64,000 bases of DNA. Origin: JBGSON01 sp041739085. GTDB taxonomy: Bacteria; Patescibacteriota; Gracilibacteria; CAIRYL01. A program made the translations under genes and the position numbers. Numbering within the stretch: the first letter of the stretch is position 1; every line of letters starts with the position of its first letter. The notes under the pieces are model-generated. The model searched no databases. It was not told where the DNA came from and worked only from the letters and a program-made list of their open reading frames with translations. Of this stretch, positions 17,371-25,362 are shown one piece after another. The DNA lies in assembly GCA_041739085.1 (NCBI GenBank), contig JBGSON010000005.1:37779-101778 (forward strand), read 5' to 3'.

Positions 17371-17844
17371 ATGGCCAAGTATCGGCGTCTTTCCCGGATC
17401 ATTTCCATGCAGACACTCGTAGGACTTCTCCTCAGGGGGGATCATTCTCTGAAAATGGTGGAAGACTCTTTCCGTTATCTGAAAAAGGAGTTTGCTCCCG
17501 AGCTCCGCGAAAAGGATGATTTTTCTGAATCCCTTGTCAAGGGAACGCTGGAAAAGAGAGCCGCCATCGACACGCTCATCTACCGATTCGCTCCGGAGTG
17601 GCCGATTGAAAGGCTTTCACCGGTCGAACGGACTATCCTGGAGATCGGATCATATGAGCTGATGAATTTCGAAGAAACGCCTCTCGCGGTCATCGTGAAC
17701 GAGTGGGTCGATATCGCGAAAGAATTTGGAGATGAGACTGCAGGAAAATTCGTGAACGGTGTCCTTTCGAACATCGGTCATCATCTCCGTCCGGATCAGC
17801 AGAGACCACCCTCCTTACTTCGCACCAAGAAAAAAGAGGTATGA
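17371..17844 (+). CDS. nusB: Transcription antitermination factor NusB
   Basis: An all-helical RNA-binding protein of 157 residues that joins the NusA/NusB/NusE/NusG complex on rRNA transcripts. The family core is clear: RLSRIISMQTLVGLLLRGD at the N-terminus, then DTLIYRFAPEWPIERLSPVERTILEIGSYELM and NEWVDIAKEFGDETAGKFVNGVLSNI. It lies 73 bp after bL32 and overlaps rnc by 4 bp (ATGA), so translation of the two is probably coupled. Confidence 0.95.
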   Translation: MAKYRRLSRIISMQTLVGLLLRGDHSLKMVEDSFRYLKKEFAPELREKDDFSESLVKGTLEKRAAIDTLIYRFAPEWPIERLSPVERTILEIGSYELMNFEETPLAVIVNEWVDIAKEFGDETAGKFVNGVLSNIGHHLRPDQQRPPSLLRTKKKEV

Positions 17845-18566
17845 TGACCTCACTCTCGAAAACTATCGGCATTCCCTTGAATAATCCTGATCTGTTTCGA
17901 GAGGCATTCACCCATAAATCATATCTGAACGAACATCCGGGCGTGGAATGCAATGAACGCCTTGAGTTTCTCGGTGATGCTGTTCTGGAGCTCATCGTAA
18001 CGGAATATCTGTTTCTTCATTATCCCGAAAAATTAGAGGGTGAACTCACCACATACCGGAGCGCCCTCGTTCGTGGCCAGCATCTGGCAGAAATCGCAAT
18101 CGAGCTCTCCCTCGGGGAATATCTGAAGCTCTCACGCGGAGAAGAACGATCCGGCGGAAGGGAAAAAAATTATATCCTCGCAAACACATTCGAGGCTCTC
18201 GTCGGAGCGATATACCTCGATTCCGGGTTTCTTTCTGCGAAGTCGCTCATCGAGCGTTACATCATCCCGAGACTGAACACCCTCGTTGAAAAAGGCCTTC
18301 ACCGCGATGCAAAATCGATTCTCCAGGAACACACACAGGAAAAACTCGGCATCACCCCTCATTATGACGTCCTCGAAGAAAGTGGCCCTGATCATGACAA
18401 GGAATTCACCATGGGAGTGTATCTCGGCGAAAAAAAGATCGCGAAAGGAAAAGGTTCAAGCAAGCAGAAAGCAGAGCTCAATGCCGCTGAAAAAGCACTC
18501 GAGAAATGGGAGAAGATGAATCACTCCATCAAGAAGGATCTGTCCCGCCCTTCTCCTTTATCGTAA
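17841..18566 (+). CDS. rnc: Ribonuclease III
   Basis: Cuts double-stranded RNA, including rRNA precursors. The 241-residue product has the nuclease signature NERLEFLGDAVLELIVTEYL, the second catalytic segment NTFEALVGAIYLDSG and a C-terminal dsRNA-binding domain from about residue 152 (DAKSILQEHTQEKLG, ending KQKAELNAAEKALEKW). The start overlaps the nusB stop. Its 3' end overlaps the convergent glycosyltransferase gene by 38 bp; the last 12 residues lie beyond the dsRBD. Confidence 0.96.
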   Translation: MMTSLSKTIGIPLNNPDLFREAFTHKSYLNEHPGVECNERLEFLGDAVLELIVTEYLFLHYPEKLEGELTTYRSALVRGQHLAEIAIELSLGEYLKLSRGEERSGGREKNYILANTFEALVGAIYLDSGFLSAKSLIERYIIPRLNTLVEKGLHRDAKSILQEHTQEKLGITPHYDVLEESGPDHDKEFTMGVYLGEKKIAKGKGSSKQKAELNAAEKALEKWEKMNHSIKKDLSRPSPLS

Positions 18567-19368
18567 GGAAAAAGAATCCGATGGTCGCCTGGAGTATCCT
18601 CCCGATCCGGAGGGGATGCTTGTAGAAGCGGTAGAGCCATTCAAATCCCTTCTCCTGCATCCATTTCGGCGCTCTCTTCTGATATCCGGTGAGAAAGTCG
18701 AAAGCTCCACCGACTCCCATGGCAAACCGGATGTTCGTCGTATTCTTGAGATTATCCGCGATCCAGAATTCTTGTTTCGGCGCCCCAAGCGCGACGAAAA
18801 GGACTTCGGCATTGGAACCATTGATCTGCTGGATGATCGCCGGAGTATTCTTTTCATCGACCGTTCCATTGTAAAAACCGACAACATTCGGAAAGTGCTC
18901 CGCAAGAATCGCTGCGGCCTTCTTTTTTCCCCCGAGAAGGAAGATCCTCGCCTGCGAGGTCGCCAGGAAATTCCCGAAGAGATCGACTCCGGCGATGCGG
19001 GATTTGATCTGACGCGGAAAATTCTTCCGGTCATGCGTGAACTTCCAGAGCGATGTTATCCCTTCCCAGAAATTCTTCCATTTCTGTTTCTTCTTCATGA
19101 AGGAAGGGATCTCAAGTTTCTGGAGTGGGAGGAACCCCGAGGCCCAGAGTATCCCGGTCCCGTCTGCAAGGGAGAAGTCAGCATTTTTCAGGATATCGAA
19201 AAACTTCGGGTTTTCCCTCGACTCCATTATCATTTCAGGATTCGGGGTCGTGCAGAGATGCTGCTCTCCCTTTGGCAGCTGAGAATAATAATGGAGCTTG
19301 AGAAGCGCCTGCGACTCATTGACAGTGTCAAAGGGGATGCCGAAGAGGACGATGCGGCGTGTTTTCAT
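18529..19368 (-). CDS. WecG/TagA/CpsF-family glycosyltransferase
   Basis: Adds an N-acetylhexosamine-type sugar to a lipid-linked intermediate of a surface polymer. The 279-residue product has the family hallmarks LCTTPNPEMIMESRENPKF, FSLADGTGILWAS, GVDLFGNFLA, ARIFLLGGKKKAA and EVLFVALGAPKQEFWIADN. The C-terminus carries an Arg-rich amphipathic stretch that anchors such enzymes to the membrane. It is followed 10 bp upstream on the same strand by the Trm9-like gene. No other polymer-synthesis gene is adjacent, though a flippase fragment starts the window. Confidence 0.92.
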   Translation of the reverse strand: MKTRRIVLFGIPFDTVNESQALLKLHYYSQLPKGEQHLCTTPNPEMIMESRENPKFFDILKNADFSLADGTGILWASGFLPLQKLEIPSFMKKKQKWKNFWEGITSLWKFTHDRKNFPRQIKSRIAGVDLFGNFLATSQARIFLLGGKKKAAAILAEHFPNVVGFYNGTVDEKNTPAIIQQINGSNAEVLFVALGAPKQEFWIADNLKNTTNIRFAMGVGGAFDFLTGYQKRAPKWMQEKGFEWLYRFYKHPLRIGRILQATIGFFFLTIKEKGGTDPS

Positions 19369-19378
19369 GAATCATGAT

Positions 19379-20092
19379 TCATGAGAATTTCTCCTTTCTC
19401 AGACGGAGCATGATATTGCGATCCTCTCCGCCTGCTTGTCCGGAATTTCCCATGCGCTTATATTCTACCACAGAAAAACCGGTTTTTCGAGCAAGCTTCA
19501 GGAGTTCTTCTCTGGAGAAAGCATGATAATACCGTGGTATTTTTTCCTTTCCCCAGGATATGAGAAGATCGCGCTTCGCCCAGAAGGGGAGAAAGATACT
19601 CCGGATCAATGCATTCCTTCTTTCACTGGAGTATTTCTTTGCATGCCAGAGGTCCCATACCGTCATGACGATCTCTCCTTTCCTCTTCAGAACGCGCCGC
19701 ATCTCCAGGAGAGCCATGATCCTGTCTCTCTGGGTGGGCAGATGATGGAAACTCGCGATGCACCAGACCTCGTCGTACATGTTCTTCGGAAATGGGATAT
19801 GACGGAGATCCCCATCCCGGAATTCTACACCCGGATATTTCCTTCTCGCGATGTCGAGAAGGTTCTTGGAAATATCAACGCCGGATATCGTGCATTTTTT
19901 TTCCCTGAGGAGCGGGACGATCCTTCCGTTCCCGCACCCTGCGTCAAGCACTGTTGCCCCTTTTGGTGTTTTCTGAAACAGTTCCCTGAGTTCGCTCCAG
20001 GGCGCACTCCTCGTTCCGGAGAATTCCTCGGCGATCCGGTCAAAAAGTCCCGGGAGTAGCGCCGCCGCCTGCGATGGACGCCAAAAAAACAT
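19379..20092 (-). CDS. Trm9/ALKBH8-like class I SAM methyltransferase
   Basis: A 237-residue SAM methyltransferase. Motif I is VLDAGCGNGRIVPLL; the acceptor region has ASFHHLPTQRDRIMALLEMRRVLKRKGEIVMTVW. The N-terminal FDRIAEEFSGTRSAPW closely matches the opening of the eukaryotic tRNA wobble-uridine methyltransferases Trm9/ALKBH8 (...IA..FS.TR..PW). A role in tRNA wobble modification is therefore possible but inferred. The start is the ATG at 20090-20092; an upstream TTG at 20113 is also in frame but the pyrimidine-rich leader favours the ATG. Confidence 0.75.
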   Translation of the reverse strand: MFFWRPSQAAALLPGLFDRIAEEFSGTRSAPWSELRELFQKTPKGATVLDAGCGNGRIVPLLREKKCTISGVDISKNLLDIARRKYPGVEFRDGDLRHIPFPKNMYDEVWCIASFHHLPTQRDRIMALLEMRRVLKRKGEIVMTVWDLWHAKKYSSERRNALIRSIFLPFWAKRDLLISWGKEKIPRYYHAFSREELLKLARKTGFSVVEYKRMGNSGQAGGEDRNIMLRLRKEKFS

Positions 20093-20127
20093 GAAGAGGG
20101 GGAAATTCTTCAAAAAGGAAGATCACA

Positions 20128-21453
20128 TTATTCACCGAGTGCGTAGGTGTCGACTTTATCCTTGCCCACATTTTCGATTGTCTTTCTGATGACATCATCC
20201 ATCGAAACGATCTCCTGAGTCCCCTCTTTCATGTTCCTGAGGATGGCCTTGTTTTCACGGACTTCGACTTCCCCGATGATGATCGCCCAATCGACGCCGA
20301 ACTTGTTCGCCATTTCGAGCTGATGCTTCATGGAGGCCTTTCCCATCGCTCCGCGTGCATGGACTCCCTGATCATGAAGCTCTGAAAGAATCCTCACTGC
20401 CTTTTTCTTTGATACTCCTCCGAGTTGCGCAACGAATATCGGAACCCTGTCTTTTTGCGGTGGGACCACCCCTTCTTCGAGCATATGATCAATGATCCTC
20501 TCGACCCCGAATGCGACTCCCACGCCAGGTGTTGAACGGCCGCCAAGGAGTTCGACGAGACCATCATATCTCCCCCCTCCCCCAATGGCGTTCTGTGCGC
20601 CCTGATTCTTGTCCCAGAACTCGAAGACCGTATCGGTGTAATAATCAAGCCCCCTCACGAGCGACGTGTTTTCTGAATACGGGATCTCCAGTTCCTGGAG
20701 AAAGCTTTTTACCTCGGTATAATACTCGAGCGATTCCTTATCGATAAAACTTTCGAGTTTCGGGGCCATGGACACCAGGATCTGGACATCCTCGTTCTTT
20801 GAGTCGAGGATCCTCATGGGATTCTTCTCGAGCCGTGCGAGACAGTCCTCAGGAAGATGTCTCTCTTTCCCATAAAAATAATTCCTGAGCGCATCATTAT
20901 ACTGTCTTCTCACATCAAGATTCCCAAGGGTATTGAGCTGGAGAGAGAAATGGTGCTCGATCTTGAGATCAGAGAGGATCTTGTAGGAAAGGAGGATGAT
21001 CTGGGCATCGATGGAAGCATCCCTCGCCCCGATGACCTCGAATCCGAGCTGATAGAACTGCCGGTATCTCCCTTTCTGCGGCCGGTCGTACCGGAAATGC
21101 GGTTCGATATAATAAAGCTGGACAGGCTGGGGAAGGTTCATCATTCCGTGCTCGATATACGCCCGGACAATCCCCGCAGTACTCTCAGGCTTCATGGTCA
21201 TCGACTTTCCAGATCTGCTCGTCATGGTAAACATCTCCTTTTCAACGATGTCAGTTGTGTCCCCGACCCCCCGGATAAACACCCCGGTCTCTTCCATGAC
21301 CGGAGTCGAGACACGCCGAAATCCCGCCTGCCGAAGCCGGTGGCGTGCAACTTTTTTTACAAGTGTGTGGAAATCATACTCGTCAGGAAGAACATCATGA
21401 AAACCCCTGAGCGTCTGGTATTTTTGTGTCTTTACCACATCATCATCACTCAT
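20128..21453 (-). CDS. hisS: Histidyl-tRNA synthetase
   Basis: Charges tRNA-His. The 441-residue class II enzyme shows motif 1 TLRGFHDVLPDEYDFH, motif 2 FRYDRPQKGRYRQFYQLGFEVIG, the histidine-specific LVRGLDYYTDTVFEF and motif 3 AIGGGGRYDGLVELLGG with GVAFGVERII. The C-terminal anticodon-binding domain follows (VPIFVAQLGG...). The start is the ATG at 21451-21453. The gene is transcribed away from the candidate structured RNA, with 167 bp between its start and that promoter. Confidence 0.97.
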   Translation of the reverse strand: MSDDDVVKTQKYQTLRGFHDVLPDEYDFHTLVKKVARHRLRQAGFRRVSTPVMEETGVFIRGVGDTTDIVEKEMFTMTSRSGKSMTMKPESTAGIVRAYIEHGMMNLPQPVQLYYIEPHFRYDRPQKGRYRQFYQLGFEVIGARDASIDAQIILLSYKILSDLKIEHHFSLQLNTLGNLDVRRQYNDALRNYFYGKERHLPEDCLARLEKNPMRILDSKNEDVQILVSMAPKLESFIDKESLEYYTEVKSFLQELEIPYSENTSLVRGLDYYTDTVFEFWDKNQGAQNAIGGGGRYDGLVELLGGRSTPGVGVAFGVERIIDHMLEEGVVPPQKDRVPIFVAQLGGVSKKKAVRILSELHDQGVHARGAMGKASMKHQLEMANKFGVDWAIIIGEVEVRENKAILRNMKEGTQEIVSMDDVIRKTIENVGKDKVDTYALGE

Positions 21454-21620
21454 AAGTGCAAAGTAAGAAAACAGAATGTCAAATGCCATTCTCTCAAATA
21501 TTTTTCCTCTTGAGAAGAGGAATCGGTGTCTTGAAGCACAAAACAAAAGAATTTTTTCTCCGGTGGTGTCCATGCTGACGTGCTTGCCGGAACACTCTTT
21601 CGCGCTTCACCGAAATAACA

Positions 21621-21649
21621 TTGACTTTCTCTTGTTTATTTACTATAAT
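21621..21649 (+). promoter_or_regulatory. Near-consensus sigma-70 promoter of the candidate structured RNA
   Basis: TTGACT (21621-21626), a 17-bp spacer and a perfect TATAAT (21644-21649), the closest match to consensus in the window. Transcription would begin near 21656. No start codon with a credible protein follows within a normal leader length. Confidence 0.8.
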
Positions 21650-21655
21650 CTCCCC

Positions 21656-22638
21656 CTTTGTAAAAAGGAAAGGTCCGTTAACATAATTTTGAACATAAAA
21701 AAAGGAGGGATGTGGCATTTGCACTTGTTTCCTGCTGGAGAACAGAGGTGGATACATCCCTCCATGCGACTCGAAGACAAATTCCTGCAAGAGGAGCCTC
21801 CCGCAAGGGAGGAAGGATCTTCGAGTAGCGAGTCTCCATTCTGTCGATTCGGGCAGAATGAAAGGGCTCCCTACCGTTCTTCGGTACACTAGTTTTAAGA
21901 CCCGAGTACCAAGGGTCTTTATGTGTATTTGTTTCCGAGCCAGTAAAAACTGGCAGAGAGAGTTCCTCCGAAGAGAAACAGAAAACAAAATGTGTATTTG
22001 TATGATGAAGGTAGCGCTCCCCTTCGTGCTGAAACGAAGAAGAGACTACTCTCCGGTAGCTTGTCGGCTTGAATCGATAAGCCATCGAAAAGTAGGGAGG
22101 ATGGAGTCTCGAACACCTCTGATTGATGTTTGTATTTGTATTGGGGAAAAAAACTCCGATTCTTCCGAATACCGCTCCTAAACAAGGAATCCCGGCAGAT
22201 CTCCTTGAAAACAAGGAAAAAAGCAGAGAAACCAAGCACAACCCGCCAGACGGAGAGACACCTCGTGAGAGGGAATCACTCCGATGGGGGAAGGGGAAGG
22301 GCAAGAGAAGAGAAGGAGCTGAATTTTCTTCCACCATTCCAAGGAAGTTGTCTTCTCCAGGGACACCATCACTCCGCAAGGGAGGGAAAATGTCCCCCCT
22401 GCTCCGATTGCTCGGAGAAGAGAAGAGGAGAAAACATGCCGACCAAGGCAATATGACAAAACCCGACAAAATCCAGGATCACCCGAAGGCTACGAGGAGA
22501 TCGCTCCAGACTGACCGATGATTGCTCACCGAAGAGAAAGGAGAAAACGGGAAAGTCCCATCAACCTGAAGAAAATTCGGGACTCCATACTCCCGGCTTT
22601 CCGATTTACGAAAAATCCGGTAGGATAGCGGTGTTTTT
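21656..22638 (+). ncRNA. Candidate large structured non-coding RNA (about 980 bases)
   Basis: No reading frame here looks like a protein, yet a strong promoter drives the region. The predicted 5' end folds at once: CCTTT-GTAA-AAAGG (21655-21668), a GNRA-tetraloop hairpin. A 10-bp perfect stem pairs 21704-21713 with 21754-21763. Further hairpins lie at 21797-21812 (6 bp, GCAA tetraloop), 21838-21859, 21872-21886, 21897-21919 (7 bp), 21939-21954 (6 bp, AAAA loop), 22022-22039 (6 bp), 22202-22217 (6 bp, AAAA loop) and 22402-22417 (6 bp, TTGC loop). TGTATTTGT occurs three times, at 21924, 21993 and 22131, spaced 69 and 138 bases. The 3' limit is a guess from a hairpin plus T-run near 22594-22638. 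Signatures of tmRNA and RNase P were sought and not found. Confidence 0.55.
22594..22638 (+). terminator. Possible terminator of the candidate structured RNA
   Basis: CCGATTT and AAATCCGG (22600-22620) can pair with one bulge, followed by a GTGTTTTT run near 22631-22638. The stem is weak, so this end is uncertain. Confidence 0.35.
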
Positions 22639-22744
22639 AAGGAACTTCTTTTTTTCTATTGAACCTTGCGAAATCTCATAATCTTATCATCTTTCCGGAG
22701 AGAACACAATCTCTCGTGACCACCCGATTTCTGAGTGGGGAAAA

Positions 22745-22776
22745 GGCAGCAGACTTGGAAAGTTTCCAGCGCTGCC
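22745..22776 (+). promoter_or_regulatory. Stable hairpin upstream of gmk
   Basis: GGCAGC (22745-22750) pairs with GCTGCC (22771-22776), and inside it TGGAA pairs with TTCCA. It lies about 26 bases before the gmk -10 element, so it may terminate upstream transcription. The rest of 22639-22818 shows no gene. Confidence 0.45.
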
Positions 22777-22801
22777 TTCCTCACTGCAGTTTATTTTATT
22801 A

Positions 22802-22807
22802 TATAAT
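22802..22807 (+). promoter_or_regulatory. -10 element of gmk; near-leaderless mRNA
   Basis: A perfect TATAAT ends 11 bases before the gmk ATG, predicting a leader of only about 5 bases. No good -35 element is seen at the right distance. Confidence 0.5.
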
Positions 22808-22818
22808 ATTTACATATT

Positions 22819-23418
22819 ATGTCAAGTCCAATTGGAAAACTTTTTCTCATTCTCGGACCATCGGGTGTCGGAAAAGGGACGATCATACGGCTCCTGAAAG
22901 AAAGATATGGAAATGACTTTGTCTTTGTGCTTTCTGCAACTACCCGATCCCCTCGGCCGGGAGAAAAAGAGGGAGAATCGTACTACTATCTTTCCGAAGA
23001 TGATTTCAAGGAAAAAATCCAGAACTTTGATTTTCTGGAATGGGCAGTCGTCCATGAGGACTTCTACTACGGAACGCTCAAAAAGCCGATCTATGATGCC
23101 CTCAATGCAGGGAAGAATGTCATCAAGGAGCTCGATATCCACGGGTTTGAAAGACTGCAGAAGGTACTCCCGTCAGACGAATATGTGTCCATTTTCCTCC
23201 TCCCTCCTTCGGTTGATATCCTGAGGAAACGGATCAAGGAGAGAGCTCCTATATCCGATGATGAATTAGAAAAAAGACTCCAGAGCTCGATCCGGGAAAT
23301 AGAAAAGAGTGCCGAGTGTCATTATCTCGTCCAGACGGAAGATACAAAGATCGAAGAGACACTCCATGATGTCCTGAAGGTCTTCCAGAAGGAGATACCC
23401 GGATTTAAAAGAAAGTGA
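22819..23418 (+). CDS. gmk: Guanylate kinase
   Basis: Phosphorylates GMP to GDP using ATP. The 199-residue product shows the P-loop LFLILGPSGVGKGTI, the GMP-binding segment LSATTRSPRPGEKEGESYYYL, the lid and the conserved VIKELDIHGFERLQKVLP. A typical family member has VLLDIDVQGA at the last site; here it reads KELDIHG. Length is normal. The start follows a TATAAT by 11 bases. It is convergent with the end of the ATP synthase operon, 40 bp away, with no obvious terminator between. Confidence 0.95.
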   Translation: MSSPIGKLFLILGPSGVGKGTIIRLLKERYGNDFVFVLSATTRSPRPGEKEGESYYYLSEDDFKEKIQNFDFLEWAVVHEDFYYGTLKKPIYDALNAGKNVIKELDIHGFERLQKVLPSDEYVSIFLLPPSVDILRKRIKERAPISDDELEKRLQSSIREIEKSAECHYLVQTEDTKIEETLHDVLKVFQKEIPGFKRK

Positions 23419-23458
23419 GCATCCTCCGGTGAACATCTGATTTTCCTGAAGAGTGGAT

Positions 23459-23905
23459 TTATCTTCTCTTTCTCTTTGCGACTTTGAGTTGCGCCAATGC
23501 TTTCGCGAGCTGCCCGGAGGCTCCGGCAAACTCCTGATCCGAAAGCTGGAGTTTTCCTTCCCTGAATTCCTGCAGGAGTTTTTCTGCCTTTTCTTTCGCC
23601 TCGAGAGCCCGTTTTTCATCGATCTCATCGACTCTCATGGCGCTGTCCGCAATGATATTCACCCTGCTCCCCGGTTTTACTTCCATGAATCCACCGGAGA
23701 CCGCGATAAAAATGAAATCGGGAGAATAAATCCCCTCTCCCTCATTTACCTGAAGCTTGATCTCTCCCGCAAGTACTGAAGTGATGAGCGGAATATGATG
23801 CGGAAGCACCGTCACATCTCCGGATTCCGTCGGGACAGTAATCTGCTTCACCTTCCCTTTGAACAAGGGTTTTTCCAGAGTAACGATATCGAGATCAATG
23901 TACAT
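23459..23905 (-). CDS. atpC: ATP synthase epsilon subunit
   Basis: Part of the F1 central stalk; regulates ATP hydrolysis. The 148-residue product has the N-terminal beta-sandwich (LDIVTLEKPLFKGKVKQITVPTESGDVTVLPHHIPLITSV) and a C-terminal helical hairpin rich in Lys and Glu ending KAKRKRR-like. It is the last gene of the operon, 38 bp after atpD. Confidence 0.93.
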   Translation of the reverse strand: MYIDLDIVTLEKPLFKGKVKQITVPTESGDVTVLPHHIPLITSVLAGEIKLQVNEGEGIYSPDFIFIAVSGGFMEVKPGSRVNIIADSAMRVDEIDEKRALEAKEKAEKLLQEFREGKLQLSDQEFAGASGQLAKALAQLKVAKRKRR

Positions 23906-23943
23906 ACGGAGCGTGGATAAGAACTGATCTTCCGGTTTATTTT

Positions 23944-25335
23944 CTATAAGCTTTTCGCAGCGACGACTTCTTCGATCCCTCCCTTCATGTAGAATGAATC
24001 CTCGTTGATCTCATCATATTTACCCTCAAGAATCCCCTTGAATCCTTTTACGGTTTCATCGCGTGACACATATTTCCCCGCGGTTCCGGTGAAAACTTCC
24101 GCGACACAGAACGGCTGGGAGAGGAATTTCTGGATCTTCCTCGCCCGGGATACGGTGCGTTTGTCCTCAACGCTCAGCTCTTCCATCCCGAGGATCGCAA
24201 TGATGTCCTGGAGATCCTTATATCTCTGGAGAACTCGCTGCGTCTCGCGTGCGACCTTATAGTGTTCATCACCGACGATGTTCGGATCGAGAACCGTGGA
24301 AGTCGAATCGAGCGGATCGACTGCGGGATAGAGCCCCAGTTCCGTCAATGCGCGGGAAAGGACGACGGTTGAGTCGAGATGGGTGAATGTCGTTGCCGGA
24401 GCGGGATCGGTGAGATCGTCCGCAGGTACATACACTGCCTGTACGGAAGTAATGGATCCCTTCTGTGTCGAAGTAATCCGCTCCTGGAGTTTTCCCATGT
24501 CCGTCGCGAGCGTCGGCTGGTATCCGACCGCGGACGGCATACGTCCCAGAAGCGCTGAGACCTCGCTTCCCGCCTGGGTAAAGCGGAAAATATTGTCGAT
24601 AAAAAGAAGAACATCTCTCCCCTCGGCGTCCCGAAAATATTCCGCCATCGTGAGTCCGGTGAGCCCAACCCTCATCCTTGCGCCGGGTGGTTCGTTCATC
24701 TGACCGAAGACCATTGCCACTTTATCGATAACGCCTGAGTTTTTCATCTCATGATAGAGATCATTTCCCTCTCGCGTCCGCTCTCCAACACCTGCAAATA
24801 CGGAATAGCCTCCATGTTTCGCGGCAATGTTATGGATAAGCTCCTGGATGATGACTGTTTTTCCGACTCCTGCTCCTCCGAAGAGACCTACTTTTCCTCC
24901 CTTCACGAACGGAGCGATGAGGTCGATGACCTTGATCCCCGTTTCAAAAATCTCGGTCTTGATATTGAGATCCTTGAATTCCGGGGATTCCCGGTGGATC
25001 GAACTCCTCTCTTTTGTCGCGACGGCTCCCTTCCCATCAATCGTCTCTCCGAGGACATTGAAAAGCCGGCCCAATACATCCGTTCCGACAGGGATCGATA
25101 TCGGCCCCCCCATATCCTCGACTTCCATCCCCCGGCTTAGTCCGTCGGTGGTCGTCATGGCGACTGTCCTCACCTCGTTCTCGCCGATATGCTGGGCGAC
25201 TTCAAGGACGATCGTTTTCTCTCCTACTTTCACCTGAAGGGCGCTGTTGATCGCGGGGAGATTCTCAGGGAATACGACGTCGACGACGACTCCGATGATC
25301 TTGGTGATGGTCCCTGATGAAGCGTGTTTTGACAT
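23944..25335 (-). CDS. atpD: ATP synthase beta subunit
   Basis: Catalytic subunit of F1. The 463-residue product has the P-loop GLFGGAGVGKTVIIQELI, the catalytic segment VFAGVGERTREGNDLYHEM, the Walker B region DVLLFIDNIFRFTQAGSEVS and LGRMPSAVGYQPTLATDM. All expected catalytic positions (Lys of the P-loop, Glu in GERTREG, Arg in GRMPS) are present. The ATG at 25333-25335 follows a pyrimidine-rich leader with no Shine-Dalgarno motif. Confidence 0.98.
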   Translation of the reverse strand: MSKHASSGTITKIIGVVVDVVFPENLPAINSALQVKVGEKTIVLEVAQHIGENEVRTVAMTTTDGLSRGMEVEDMGGPISIPVGTDVLGRLFNVLGETIDGKGAVATKERSSIHRESPEFKDLNIKTEIFETGIKVIDLIAPFVKGGKVGLFGGAGVGKTVIIQELIHNIAAKHGGYSVFAGVGERTREGNDLYHEMKNSGVIDKVAMVFGQMNEPPGARMRVGLTGLTMAEYFRDAEGRDVLLFIDNIFRFTQAGSEVSALLGRMPSAVGYQPTLATDMGKLQERITSTQKGSITSVQAVYVPADDLTDPAPATTFTHLDSTVVLSRALTELGLYPAVDPLDSTSTVLDPNIVGDEHYKVARETQRVLQRYKDLQDIIAILGMEELSVEDKRTVSRARKIQKFLSQPFCVAEVFTGTAGKYVSRDETVKGFKGILEGKYDEINEDSFYMKGGIEEVVAAKSL

Positions 25336-25362
25336 AGAAAAAATGAAAAAAAAGATGGGAAA

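Noticed and set aside
21678..22469. 263-residue minus-strand frame in the hisS-gmk gap
   Set aside because: Ser/Phe/Arg-rich low-complexity translation of a hairpin-rich region; no promoter on that strand fits, while a strong one exists on the plus strand.
22123..22521. 132-residue plus-strand frame in the same gap
   Set aside because: Lys/Arg/Pro-rich with no fold-like pattern, and far from the promoter.
21656..22638. tmRNA or RNase P RNA
   Set aside because: No tRNA-like T-arm (TTCRA) or tag frame for tmRNA, and no GAGGAAAGTCC or ACAGAAC-type segments for RNase P. A GGAAAGTC at 22550 alone is not enough.
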